A stretch of DNA of 64,000 nucleotides from Chlorella sorokiniana (GCA_025917655.1 CP084611.1:1240001-1304000), one strand, 5' to 3'; numbered from the stretch's first letter, positions 12,401 to 23,706 are shown. The notes: generated by a model from the letters alone, not told the origin. Numbers and translations: made by a program.

Positions 12401-13797
12401 CCTCCTGCGCGCTGGTGGGCGGCAGCGGGGCGGGGCGGGGGCGGGGCGAGAGCGACGAAGCGGCGCCACGGTGTGGTGCTCCGCTGGCCGCACTGCCGGC
12501 TTCCTGCGGCTTCCAGGCCTGGCCTGGTGACTCGGGTGGTATGGGCCCGCGCCGCATGCTGCCCCTGGGTGCAGGTGGGCGAGAGCGGCCACGGCAAGTC
12601 CACCATCATCTCCTTGCTGGAGCGCTTTTACGACCCCGTGGAGGGGCAGGTGGGTGGGGGTTGGCTGGGGGGGGCCCATGCTAGTTGGCGCTTGTGGGCT
12701 ACGCCTGCTTTCTTCTCAAGGATGTAGGCCTAGCCCCGCCGCTGCGCCCCCGCTGCAGGTGCTCATCGACGGCATCAACATCGCCAGCCTGAGCCTGGCC
12801 AGCCTGCGGCGGCAGCTGGCGCTGGTGGGGCAGGAGCCGGTGGTGTTCAGGTGCGGCAGCATCCCATATCCCCCCGCCCCACTTGTTGGCTCCCGCCCCT
12901 CATCTGCACGCATCACCTACAGCCCCGGCTTAGTCCTGCTTCCATTCTATGCTCAAATCCTGCATTCCCCACCGGCACCCCAATTGCAATTCCACCCCGC
13001 CCATCCGCCCACCACCACCCCCTTTCGACACCCACCCTGACCCCGCCCTTGCAGCGCCTCCATCCTGGACAACATCACCATGGGCAGCGGCGCCAGCAGC
13101 GATGCGGTCAAGGCGGCTGCGCGGGCCGCCCACGCCCTGGACTTCATTGAGTCGCTGCCCGAGGGCTTTGCCACCCGCCTGGGCGACGGCGGCAGCCAGC
13201 TGAGCGGCGGGCAGCTGCAGCGGCTGGCGGTGGCGCGGGCCATGCTGCGCTCGCCTCGGGTGAGCGCGCCCCCGCCCTCCGCATTCCGCTGCCGACAGCT
13301 TCCTCCGCCTGTCGCCGTGCCATCTCCAGCGTGCCTGCGCCTCGAGGGATGCAGGCCGTGCCACGCCCGACCTCACCACACTCTCCTGCCCTGCTCCCCC
13401 TCCCGCAGATCCTGCTGCTGGACGAGCCCACCTCTGCGCTGGACAGCGAGTCGGAGCGCGCGGTACAGGCGGCCCTGGATGCCTTCATGGTGCGACCCCC
13501 AGCACAGCCGCTCCGTCCGCTGCGCAGCGGGGGCGCTGTGCGGCAGCCGGTCTGAGCCGCGCCAGTGCCCCTGCTCCCCCTGCTTGGCTCACGCGGCGCC
13601 GCCCTGCCCTGCCTGCCCTGCTGCGAGCGCAGGTGGGGCGCACCACCATAGTGGTGGCTCACCGCCTCTCCACCGTCATGGCCTGCACCAGCATCGCCGC
13701 CGTCTACCGCGGGCGCGTGCTGGAGCAGGGCAGCCACGACCAGCTGCTGGCCAAGAACGGGTACTACAAGCACCTGTGGGACGCGTCACAGACGTGA
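6421..13797 (+). CDS. Full-size ABC transporter, ABCB (MDR/TAP) type
   Basis: This is a membrane exporter with TMD-NBD-TMD-NBD order. Coding sequence is certain from 6577 (a segment with [15 protein letters not shown]). The first exon is not fixed; an ATG at 6421 can be spliced in phase and is used as start. NBD1 shows Walker [10 protein letters not shown] near 9055, Q-loop LVSQNPTLF near 9325, signature LSGGQ near 9645, Walker [13 protein letters not shown] near 9705 and H-loop AHRLS. NBD2 shows GESGHGKST near 12585, LSGGQ near 13203, [12 protein letters not shown] near 13411 and AHRLS near 13660. Both sites keep all key residues, so both should bind ATP. More than 20 exons can be traced, with GC donors at 7137, 8244 and 8859. 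Frame breaks of one base appear near 8667, 8729, 11545, 11690 and 12205. Substrate and membrane cannot be read from sequence. The TGA at 13795-13797 follows a typical C-terminus. Confidence 0.88.
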
Positions 13798-14144
13798 AGG
13801 CGGCAAGAGAACGAGCGCAGGGTGGCACGGTGGATGTACAGAATAAGGCAAGGCGCTGGCGTGCAGGCGACCGCAAGGCGGTGCAAAGGGGCGCCACATG
13901 AAGACAGGAAAACGGGCCTGCCAAGGGAACACAAAAACGCAGATGCTACAGCCGGCAGGCCCAGAATACATCAAAAACAATAACAGGCGCATGCCTGCCA
14001 TTATTTGCTTTCCGTCTTGGTACAACAACTAGAAATATAACCGCCCCTCATGCGCCAATTTGGCACATGTAAGGCTTGTACTCTTGAAGAGTTGAGACCG
14101 CAGCCTCTCCTTGAATCTTCTTGAAACCACCAGGCCAGGCAGCT
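13798..14144. other. Convergent 3' intergenic region with TGTAA signal
   Basis: This is the gap between two genes that end toward each other. TGTAA at 14068-14072 is a plausible poly(A) signal for the plus-strand transporter, about 270 bp after its stop. No matching signal (TTACA on this strand) was found for the minus-strand gene. No coding potential is seen. Confidence 0.5.
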
Positions 14145-17100
14145 TCAGCATGCCAGCGGTCCTGCCTCGAGCTCCGCATCCGCAGCATCTGCTGCGGGCC
14201 GCTCGTCTTCCTCCTCGCCCGCAGACAGGAGCGTCCAGTCAGCGTCCTCCTCGCCGCTGGCCTCCGGCTGCGCACCCTCAGCGTGCTCAGCGGGGGCCTC
14301 CGGGTCGGCGGCGCTGCCGCTGTGCTCCCCATGCAGTGCCACCTCAGCCAGCGGCTGCACCTCCTCACCAGCTGCCTCGCAGCCTTCCAGAGACAGCTCA
14401 TTGATTTGCGCCCCAAACTCTGCCACCTGCTGCGCGGCGTAGGCCGCCGCCACCTCCGTGGCGCTGCTGCCCGAGGCGCTCGCCTGAGAGGCTGCCAGCT
14501 CCGCCTGCGGGCGTGCGTGCCCTGCTGCAGCGCGGCCAGGGCGGCCAGGGTGGCCGCAGCGGCGGGGGCGGGTGCCTCCTGGGGCCAGCCCCCAGCTCCT
14601 CCACCCACCCCTCCAGCAGCTGCACGGTCAGGCGAGGGGCCAGGGCAGACGCTCAGCGCCAGGTCCACAACACACAGTCAAGCATCAGGTCCGCAACACA
14701 AGTCAACACCGAGCCCTGCATGCTGGTCAACACCAGGGCGGTACAGACGGCAATCAAACAGCAGGCACGGCAACCACTGCTGGGCAGCCAGGCGCCGCCC
14801 CACCTGCTCCGCCGCCGCCTGCAGCCCCTGCACCCGCTCCAGCAGCTCGCCCACGGCGGCGCAACGCGCTTCCACGCAGCGCAGCGCCCCCAGCCGCTCC
14901 GACTCGCCTGCAGGCGCGCGGAAGCTGGTCGGCACGCCCACCTGCTGCCGGTGTCGTGCCTTCCCTGCATGCGTCTCAACGCCGCCCCAACCCCCCGCCC
15001 TGCCTCTCCCTTCGCCACCTCCCCCTCCTCGTCCGACCCACCCCCTCACCCAGCCGCGCGGTGTCCAGCGCATCACGCATGGCTGCGGTGTATGTGGCGG
15101 CGTAGGCCTGCAGCCGCCCCGCGCCTCGCCCAGCCTCTGCGCCAGGTAGGCGTGCACGTAGCCGCGCACGGCACGCACGCTGCCCGCCGCGCTGTCACGA
15201 ACCATGCCCTCAAAGTACTCGCGGATGGCGGCGGGGTCGGCCACGTAGCGCGCGCGCCTCACACGCACCTCCTCTGTGTGTGTCTCGCGCGTGGGCTCCC
15301 TGAGCCGTTGTTTGGGGGGTGGGGCCAGATGGGACGGGCTGAAAACGGCGGTTGTGACCAGCAGCGGATGACAAACCAGGCAGACGGCACACAAAGAGGC
15401 TGCGAAGCTCAAGGGCGCAGGTCTGCGCAGCTGCATGCATGTCTGTCAGCCGCTCCCGGCTCCGCGGGTCAGGGCCGCACCCAGCGGCGCCAGCTCACCA
15501 CCACTCGAAGCGGCGGCACAGCCCGTCGTCCTGGCGCTTGATGTACACGACGTGCTCCCGCTCCTCCTGCAGCACCTCCTCCCGCTCCTCCTTCTGAATG
15601 CCTGCAGGCAGGCAGGAGGGGGTGGGGGAGCCGGGTGGGGTGCAGCCGACCGAAGCACTGGCCGACGTGCAGGGTGATGGTGGGCGCGCGTGCCCTGCAC
15701 CCAGCAGCACCGCCCCATGCACGTGCCCCGCGCGTGCCCTGCACCCAGCAGCACCGCCGCATGCACGTGCCCCCAAGGTGCCCACCTCGCCGCAGCAAGA
15801 CCTGCAGGTTGACGTGGAACTGCTCGGCGGTGGGGGCTGCAGGCGCATGTCCACCGGGTCCAGGGCGCAGCCCAGCGCGCCGCTCACCTCCGCCTCGATG
15901 GCGGCGCCCAGCGCCGACAGCCGCGCGTTGAGGGCGGCGCACAGCTGGCGCTGCCGCGTTGGTGGCCTGCTCCAGACCGTGCCAGAACTCCCGGGTCTCG
16001 GTCTCAATCTGCGGCGGGGCGGCGAGGCGGAGAGGAAGATGAAGGGGGGACTGGGAGGACGACGCCCCAAGCCACGGCAATGGGCCATCTGGCCTCCTTC
16101 TCCCCCTAGCTTAAGAGCCTCCTGCCCCCCCCCTCATACCAGCGCGGCCCCACCTGCAGGTATATCATGCTGTGCAGCCTGCTCAGCATCATCTGCAGCT
16201 CCTCCTCGCTCTCAGCGCCTGCAACACCCGGCGGGCCAGAGCATGTCAGCCAGCGCTGTGTGCCGGGCGCACGCGTCGTGACATGTCCACCGCAGGAGGA
16301 CGCACGCCAGCCGCTCCCCGCCCGCTGGCCTCGCCCACCTTCTGGCTCGGCAGCGCCGCGGCGGAACAGCCCCTTGACCATGCTCCACACGGCGGGCCAG
16401 CGGCCGTGAGAGAGGCTGCCGCCCGGGGTGTCACGGGGCGAAAGCACGCGCCCAACATGGTCCAGCAGCTGGTCCTGGAGCCGCCCCATGCGCGCCCGCA
16501 CCTGCGCCGGAGGCGTGGGGGGGGGGGGGGGATGAGGAAGCTGATGGTTGGGTTGTCGGTGGCAGAGGGGTTGCTGTGCCCGTTGCAGCAGCCCATGCAC
16601 GCCCGTCGAGACCAGGGCATGCTTTGCCGCATGGCATGCAGGGCAGCATGGGTAACTTGAGCTGGCTGCCGCAAGGGGCGGCACGCAGGCTTCAGCCCGC
16701 CACGCCCTCCCGCCCCGCCCTCACCTCGTCCACCACCAGCGCCTCCAGCTGCTCCACCTCGCCCCCACATCCTCAAACTCTGCCAGCGTGCGCGCCAGGC
16801 GCGCCTGCAGCCCCCAACCTGCTCCGTCAGCGAAGCCACGCCCTGGCGCAGGGACGCTGCCGCAGCGCTCGTCAGGTTGTGCACCTGTTGGTTTGTGTGT
16901 GTGTGTGGGGGGTGCTGGGTTGGTGGATGGGCGCATGCGGCGGCCATGTGTGTGGGGACCTGCCTACTGCCTGCCCCTTCCCTCAGGAAGGCAGGCAGGC
17001 GCTGGTTCTTCTCTGAACAGCAGATGATGCGCATACCTGGCGTCCCACGCACCCTGCCCGGCAGGCGCGCTCCGCCAGGCGCACCCACCTGTGCCAGCAG

Positions 17101-18999
17101 CCGCTCCGCGTCGTCCAGCAGCGCCACCTGGTGCAGCACGGCGGCGCGCCGCCCCAGGAAGCCCAGCACGCCCGCCTCCAGCTCAGGCAGGCCCGAGGCC
17201 GCCAGCACCTCCTCCGCCTCGCGCCTGGTGCGGGTGCATGGCGGGGGTGGGGCTGGGTAGGGGCGGCGCCGTGACATTGCTCTTATGGGGCACCTGCCAT
17301 GAAAACTCCCGCTCCTCGCAGACCCCTCCCCCAACCCCCCTCCCCGTGTTACACACACACACACAACAACAAAAACAACCTCCAACACGCGCACACGAAA
17401 ATGCCGCTGCCTCACTTGACCAGCTCCGGGTCGGCGTGCCTCCGCCAGGCGCGGCCAAAGGCCAGCTGGCGGAAGGCCTCCACGTCCTCCTGGGGGGCTT
17501 GCGGGTGCAGCGCGCGGCGGGCACGCAGCGCATCCAGCGCACTGACCAGGAAGATCTTCAACAGGGCAAGGGGCAACAGGGGGTCACATTGCATGGACAA
17601 CCAGCAGAAGCCTCGCACTTTTAGAAAAGCGCGCCAGCAGGATGCCCCGGCCTCCAGCAAGCTCAGCGACGTCTGCCTGCCTTGCATGCCGCACCTGCTC
17701 CGGCCGCAGCTCGAAGCCCGGCACGCCCAGCTGCTCCGTGATGAGCTCAGCCACGTACTGCTGCGTCTCCTCGGGCCCCATGCCGTCCTGCCTGCCCATC
17801 ACATCCACCTTGTTCACCGCAAAGAAGCAGCGGGTGCACAGGCGGCGGAGCAGGGAGGGGTTCAGCTCCTGCAGCCGCTGGAACAGCGCCTTCTCCTCAC
17901 TGCAGGGAAAGGGCAACGGAGCAGCAGGGACAAGCAGTAGTTGGAGAGGGCATGCGGCAGGAGGGGCAGGCGTGAGGCTGCGAGGAGAATTCTGCACCCC
18001 TCTCGCCTCTCCTCTTTCACACAATAGCAGCAGGGGTCCCACCCTCCTGAGTAGAATAAAAACTCGCAAAAGGAAAAAGAGGTATGGGGAACCTTAACTT
18101 TTACAAAACAAATCCCTCCTAGTCTGATGCACCGCCCACCTCGTCTTCAGCTTGGTGTAGTCCAGCAGGTAGAGCAGCGCGTCCACACCCTCGGCCAGAC
18201 GCTCCACCTTGTACCGCAGCGCATCCTCTCCGGCCTCGTTGGGCCCTGCCGGTGACAAACATGGAGCAGGGAGCGGTAGCCTGGTGGGCGTGGACAAGGC
18301 AGCCGGACACAGTGCTGCGCAAGCAACCAGCACGGCCACCCAGCAGCCACAGCACATCGTTGGCATTCTCATGGCCGCAGTCAGCTCGCCTGGGGTGTCC
18401 AGGATGGTGACTCTGCTGGAGGGGGAGCCTGCCGGGAGCCCGCCAGCGCCGCCACCGGCACCTCGATCTCCAGCGGCCGCTCATCCGCAACCAGCCCCTG
18501 CTCGCCGCCCCGTGCAGCCATGTTGAGCTGCCGCAGGTGCTCGTGAATGGCAGCACCGCCCTCGACCACAACAGTCTGGCCGTCTGGGGCTGGGTAGGAG
18601 AGGCGGGCTGTTGCGGCGTCTGGAGTGTGGTGGATTGCGATGATTCGCGCCGTTTCTGGCACGTTGTTAGCGGGCAGGATAGAGGCTCCCAAAATTGCGT
18701 TCAGCAGCGTTGACTTGCCTGCAGTGGGGTCAGGCATCAAAGATCCGTCAGCCTGGGCGCCGGCGCACTCGCATGTGCAGAGCTGGGCGGGTTGGCGCCT
18801 CACCGCTCTTTGCCAGCGCCAACACCGCTACCGTGCATGGCTGCTCTGTTGCTCGCTGCTTAAGGGACTCGTAGCTGCTCCACAGAGAGGTGAGCGAGGC
18901 GTCACCCCCAGCAGAGGCACTGGCGCCATCGCATCGGGAAATCAGAGCGTCCCCCGTGTCACGTAGTACTTGCTCAATATCCTCCGACAGTTGCGACAT
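14145..18999 (-). CDS. Dynamin-like large GTPase, CrfC/YjdA type
   Basis: The start MSQLSEDIEQVLRDTGD is at 18999. The P-loop ALAKS|GKSTLLNAILGAS is split by an intron; its first residue is Ala where dynamins usually have Gly. G3 reads ILDTPG|PNEAGEDALRYKVE, also split, using a GC donor at 18389. DTPGPNEAG is the form I associate with bacterial CrfC/YjdA. It is followed by LLYLLDYTKLKT, and G4 is FFAVNKVDVMGRQDG near 17800. Downstream are long helical, charged exons (for example RREAEEVLAAS, KEEREEVLQEEREHV) expected for a stalk, then an acidic tail to the stop at 14145. A one-base frame change lies near 18430. The role is inferred from family: GTP-driven membrane remodelling or self-assembly. 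No transmembrane segment was seen, unlike mitofusin/FZL. Location is unknown; the N-terminus does not look like a transit peptide. Confidence 0.7.
15686..15772. repeat. 44-bp tandem duplication
   Basis: Two head-to-tail copies, 15686-15729 and 15730-15772, start with GCGCGTGCCCTGCACCCAGC and differ at one clear base (CGCCCC versus CGCCGC). The repeat lies in an intron of the dynamin-like gene, between the exon encoding FHVNLQVLLRR and the one encoding KEEREEVLQEE. Confidence 0.85.
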
Positions 19000-19463
19000 T
19001 GCTGCTCAACCTTGCGGGCGCCACAACAGTGCCGGGACTCGAGAGGGTTTTACCCTCTAATGTTACGGAAGCGCTCGCCAAGATGTTTGTTGTCGCACAG
19101 TTGCTTATGAGGGCCGAGAAAACAATGGGCAAATGCTCAGAACAGATAAAATGCCATGTACCGCTCTCTAGTGGTAGTGCCTGTCGTGCCAAGATTTGCA
19201 GCCTGATAGGAAGCGGCTGTCAGCCATCTGGGACTCAGGGGTTGATACCTCAGGAGCGATCTGGGAGCAAGCATCGTGCAGCAGCAGCTTAGCGGGATTT
19301 GTGCTGGCGCTCGCGCCCGAACCAAGCGCCCTGATCTGTCAGCAGCATTTGGGCCGTGCCCATATGCACATAAGCTGTCAAGGTGCTACCAGGCACCTAC
19401 TCAATCAAATGCTTTCACAGACTGAGACAAGGTGGGCCCGTGACCGCTGCTGCGCGGCGGCAC
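19000..19463. other. Intergenic region between two minus-strand genes
   Basis: It contains the promoter and leader of the dynamin-like gene (right of 18999) and the 3' end of the GYF gene. Composition is less GC-rich than the flanks. No convincing exon, RNA gene or repeat is seen. Confidence 0.4.
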
Positions 19464-20911
19464 TCAGTCTGCCAGCCACGCCCGCATCTTCTTCTCCTTC
19501 AGCTCCTTCTTGCGCTGCTTCACCGCCCGCAGCTCCTCTGGTGTCAGCGTGCGCTTGCGCCGCTGCGCTGCTCGCGCCAGCTGCTCCCCCAGCTCATGCG
19601 GGTTGGCCCAGCTGGACACCTCTGCATACAGCGGCTCCTGCACCACACCATCCAGGGAGTTGTGTAAGCAGCGCGGTGATGCCCACGGCGCAAGAGAGCA
19701 TCGAAGGGTGTCAGAGCATCGGCATGCATGAGAATCCCAGCCAACAGCAGCGAGCAAGAGCAGCCGCCACGGCGCCCTGACACCAGCGATACAGCGCAAC
19801 ACGCTGCGTGCAGCCTCCCTCACCGGCTCGCCCGGCGCTTGGATGCGGCCCCTTGCTGCCACCCTGTACGCCGTGCTGGTATAGTCTGCCTGCTGCGCCC
19901 GCCCCCACTCCAGCACCTCGCTGATGCTGCGTCCCGAGGCGGCGGCCAGGCGCGCCACCCCCACCGCCTCGTCGTGTGCGGGCAGGCCGTACAGCACAGC
20001 CTGGGCCAGCGAGTGAGCGGTGCCTCGCTGCCGCTCCGCTTCATACAGTGTTGCTGGCGGCGCGCTGCCCGGCCAGGCGGCCTGGGGGAGGGGAAAGGGG
20101 CGAATATGGTCATCAGCCAGCGCTGCAGCTTGCACAAAATGCCAGCGGTTGGTGAGGCGCGAGCAGCGGGCTGGAAGCTGAAGTGGCGGCGATGGCGGCA
20201 CCTGCTCGGGGTTTCGAGCCGCCACCGCTCCAGCAGGTCCTCGTCTCCCAGCACGCCAGCCAGCTCAAGCTCGGCCCAGGCCAGTTCAGTCCCGCCGCCC
20301 TTGCTGCCGGGAGCCACGCCGTCTGTCTGCCGTTGCCGCTCTTCGCCCGTGCCGGCGCCGCCGCTGCCGCCTTCAGGCACAGCCTCACGGCGCAGGATGG
20401 TCAGGTTCATGGGCAGCATGCCGCGCCACTCCCTGAGCTGGTCCAGGGTGAAGGGGCCTTGCAGCTGCTGGAACGCATCCCGGTAATACAGCCCGGGCTT
20501 GTAGGTGCGGTCGCTCTGTGGATGCTGCGCGGGCTGCGCGGCGCCGGCCTCCCCAGCTGCGGCAACAGGTCCAGCGGGCGCCTGTGGGTGCTGCGGCTGG
20601 GGCCCAGCTGCCGCGCTTGCAGAGCCCCAGGGGGCGGGAGGGAACCATGAGCTGACACCCGTGGCACGGTTGAACCAGTAAGGGCGACCGCTGTTCAGAT
20701 CGGTCGCTTGCTCCCAGCAGTCGCGCACCCAGGGCCCGTCGCCGCCGCCGCTACAGGCAGGGCCCTCCGCGGCGTCTGAAACTGCTGCTGTCTGCTCATT
20801 TGGCTGGTCATCATCTGGTTCCGCCCATGCCTCAGCCTGAATCTCGTCTGCCAGCGCTTCCAGTGCGGCGAGCTCAGCATCTTCAGCTCCCGCCTGGTCA
20901 ACCTGCGCCAT
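19464..20911 (-). CDS. WW- and GYF-domain protein, splicing-factor-like
   Basis: The start MAQVDQAGAEDAELAALEAL is at 20911, followed by an acidic stretch. A WW-type module follows (DCWEQATDLNSGRPYWFNRA, then SWFPP), then a Pro/Ala/Gln linker and a GYF domain (LYYRDAFQQLQGPFTLDQLR, then MLPMNLTILR). GYF domains bind proline-rich peptides, and the WW + GYF pair is typical of spliceosome-linked or translational adaptor proteins. After an intron an exon reads VLYGLPAHDEAVGVARLAAA. The last exon is strongly basic and ends KQRKKELKEKKMRAWLAD and stop at 19464. Three exons are clear (20911 to about 20210; about 20080-19826; about 19637-19464). It is probably nuclear. The exact orthologue is not identified. 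Confidence 0.8.
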
Positions 20912-21251
20912 GATCCAGCACGCGCTGATATGTAGATTGAGTTTAGCCCGCCTGTGCTTGTGCCGGCGTGGGGCATACCGTGAGCCAGTACACACAGCCT
21001 GTACTGACGCTGGTAACCTTTTTGGCTGGTTGTCCAACGGGGTTTGCATTAGAAAGGACATAAACCTGGTCCGCGGATGAGCCACAACCAAATCATACCG
21101 ATGCAGAGGGCGGGAAATGTAGAGAAGACCAACTGAGCGAACCTTCGTGGCAGGGTCGCTGTCTGTTGCATCAGCCGTCGTTCTACACCTTTCTACAGAA
21201 TTGTAGCGATACAAGCAATCACAAGAAGCATACTGCATTCCTTCAATCAAT
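20912..21251. other. Intergenic region, no gene seen
   Basis: This holds the promoter of the WW/GYF gene and the 3' end of the bHLH gene, both on the minus strand. The sequence is AT-richer than the coding flanks. A long open frame continues upstream from the GYF gene but has no conserved character and is better read as leader. Confidence 0.4.
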
Positions 21252-22182
21252 CTACTTGGTGTCTGATCCCAGCATGGTTGCCAGAAGGCCATCGTCATCG
21301 TAGTCGGCGCCCATCTCAGGAACCGGAGCCGGAGGGGCCTGCGCCATGATCGCAGGCGCGTCAAGCATGCTGATGCAGGAGGTCCTTCACATGGCAGCTT
21401 CCCCAGCGCACCCTCGCCTTGTGTGTATCTCCTGGAGGCAGCGCCAGCTCCTGTGCAGGCTGAGGCGTGGCGGCCAAGGCCCGCAGCTCGCGGATGGTCT
21501 GCACTGCTGCCCGAAGTATTGTGAGCTTGTCGTGCTTGGCACCAGCAGGTCCATGCAGGTTGCAGAGCATTGCAAGCTCACTCAGGCTGGGGGGGGGGGC
21601 GTCGGCGGAGGGGAATTATGGTAGACAGTTTTTGCAGGACATTGACCGCCGAGTGACGGCAGCAGTGCTGAACTTGATGGCGACATACATCTGGTAAGCA
21701 TGGGCGCAGCCGCGTACCATTGGTTGGTTTGCTCACGCCGCGCCTTTTCTCGCGAGGAGCGCGTAGGGTCCCGTGCCTGGCAGTAGCGGCAGCGCTTAGC
21801 ACCTTGCATAGACTCAGCAGGCTGACTTTCATCTGGGTCTGGAAGGAAGCTGAGTTGGGCTGGGGGCCCTTCCAAGCTCAGGGGCTCCAGAATCAGCGAC
21901 TCCACTGCAACTTCCTGGAGACATTCACGGGGTGGCGGCGAGGAGCGCGGCTCGTTAATATCACTGCCCTTCAATGCCCCCCAAGATGTCGCAAGTGTTT
22001 CTTTAAATCAATGCGTCGGAGCCGCCAGAAGGTGGTCAAGAGGCATGATCGTCCCTCCACCCTCCATAGAAGGCCAGGAGCACCTGCGAACCACTGCCAT
22101 TGCTGAGCACTCCGTCATCAAAGAGGCTCTGTAGGTCAGTGTTGCCGAGCGTGAACGGCGAGTCGGCGGCAAAGCTTGCCAT
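21252..22182 (-). CDS. bHLH transcription factor
   Basis: The start MASFAADSPFTLGNTDLQSL is at 22182. After an intron comes an acidic, Pro-rich segment, then the basic region SSREKARREQTNQ and, across an intron, helix 1 CLSELAMLCNLHG, a loop, and helix 2 KHDKLTILRAAVQTIRELRA. The basic region carries the E and R residues (REKARRE) expected of E-box binders. The splice from ACCAACCAATG to the exon starting CCTGAGTGAGC is in phase and rebuilds the domain. The final exon ends in an acidic tail, EMGADYDDDGLLATMLGSDT, to TAG at 21252, possibly an activation motif. The start also contains DLQSLFDD, another short acidic-hydrophobic motif. The domain is closest in style to the ILR3/bHLH104 group, known in plants for iron responses. 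That link is family-level only, though an uptake-like receptor gene lies close by. Confidence 0.75.
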
Positions 22183-22421
22183 GGTCGCGAGTTACCCCAC
22201 TATCACAACTCCAGCAGGTTTGTGGAATGTACAGGCCAGGACAGCATGTGCGAAGCGCGCGGAACTAGCCCCATGAGCCCCGCGAGCAGAATTTGGGGAT
22301 ACAGCCTGCCACGCTGGCAACCCCTGGGATAGAAACCTTTGTTTCAAGAAGCGGTGGATTAGCTTGTTCACATTCTCTTTTGCTTCACAACACTTAGCAG
22401 CAAGTGCTTCTGCCTTGAACA

Positions 22422-23477
22422 TCACTTAGCAGCTGTCACATCACTTGTATACTGGTCCAGATCAAATGCTGTGCCGTGGGCCGCCTCCCAGTCAGCATAC
22501 CAGTCCACATTATGAGGCAGCGGCTGGCAGGGGGTTACGGAAAAGTCGCAAAACGGTGGAAAGAAGACGCACAACGGGCCCAGGCTTGGAGAACCTGCTG
22601 CCTGGGCAGCGGAAATCGCATGTTGCTTGCTCTCCCTGCAGACAGGGAACAAGATCCATTGTCTAATGGACATATACAGCGCGTAAACTAACAAAGTCTG
22701 AATTGGGTAGTCGAGCTGGTTGGTGCAAATTTCAAGGTGTCCTCTGCTGGGATCTCATGGCAATTGCACGCCAACAGAACCCCAGCACCCACACAACCGC
22801 TCATGTCGCTCGCAGCAACCATCACCAGAAGCACAGCCCTGGGCTGAGACGCCTGTCGGCAAAACGCACGACAGAGGCATACGCCAGCGCAGCAGCGTGG
22901 ATGTGGATGTGAGAGTTATGCTGCAGCTCGGGGCACAGGACGGCAACGGTTTGTAGAACAGACGGCTGCCTGCTCATGTGGGGCGACATTGATCGTTTGA
23001 CAGGCTCACCTCAAGATACGGCGCACCCTGATGGTAGATGGTCACCCAGCCGTCACTTGCATAGGACATCTGCAAGCGGGGTGGCACGGGGCACCTACCG
23101 TGCCTCTGCAACAGGCTGGCCAGTGCACTCATCCCAAGTAGCGCCAGCCCTCACAGCATGCAGCACTCCTTGCATGCTCTCACCTCCAGAGCAAAGTCAT
23201 TGCCTGGGCCACCCCTGAACGGGTCGCCGCGGTACTCCAGGGTGCCGGCAGCGTTGGTCAGCGTCACGGCGGCGCTGGTGTGCAGCAGTTCGTCGGTGAG
23301 GAGTGCACGCAAAGACTCGCAGCGGGCGCAGGGGTTGCCGTGGGTTGCGTTGGCGGCAAGCGAGCCGCGGCCAACGGCATGTGTGATGGGCAGGCGGGCG
23401 CCACTGGCGGATGACGCCACATACAGCAGCACCTGAACCAGGCGCCCAAGCAGGGCAGGTGCAGGCTTCAGCAGCAT
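22422..23477 (-). CDS. Secreted or membrane-associated orphan protein
   Basis: The start MLLKPAPALLGRLVQVLLYV is at 23477: a basic n-region and hydrophobic core followed by SSASGA, a good signal peptide. The mature part begins THAVGRGSLAANATHGNPC and contains CARCESLRALLTDELLHTSA. Exon 2 (about 23070-23011) encodes MSYASDGWVTIYHQGAPYLE. Exon 3 (about 22950-22865) contains VLCPELQHNSHIHIHAAALA. The last exon, after a likely GC donor, carries NVDWYADWEAAHGTAFDLDQ and stops at 22422. Splices are in phase. Cysteines (CARC, VLCPEL, FFPPFCD) suggest disulphides. I do not recognise the family. The gene is divergent from the binding-protein-like receptor gene, with 229 bp between the two ATGs, so a shared promoter is likely. 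Confidence 0.55.
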
Positions 23478-23706
23478 TCTTCTACAGCTGAACAAACGCT
23501 GTCAAAGTACAGTTGTGCTGATTCTCCCTGCACCAACCTCCTGAAGATAAGGCAAACAAACGGCAACATGGCTGGGGGAAGGGGGGGAGTGCTCCGCCAT
23601 CACGGAGCACTCTGCGCAGGAGTGCTCTGGCGCGCACTCCTCGCTGCTGCACATTTACTGGGCTGGTATGCGTACCCTGAAAAATTGTCGCACCTGAAAG
23701 CCCTCC
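23478..23706. promoter_or_regulatory. Short bidirectional promoter (229 bp)
   Basis: It separates the start codons of the secreted orphan (23477, minus) and the receptor-like gene (23707, plus). At 23595-23635 there is an imperfect inverted arrangement, GCTCCGCCATCACGGAGCAC followed by GGAGTGCTCTGGCGCGCACT, in which GAGTGCTC/GAGCACTC words recur in both orientations. This could be a palindromic regulatory site; it is an observation only. Confidence 0.4.

Noticed and set aside
19820-21364. A 514-residue minus-strand open frame starting at 21364
   Set aside because: Only the part from the ATG at 20911 has conserved content. Upstream it overlaps the bHLH gene's last exon, and past about 20210 it reads through an intron.
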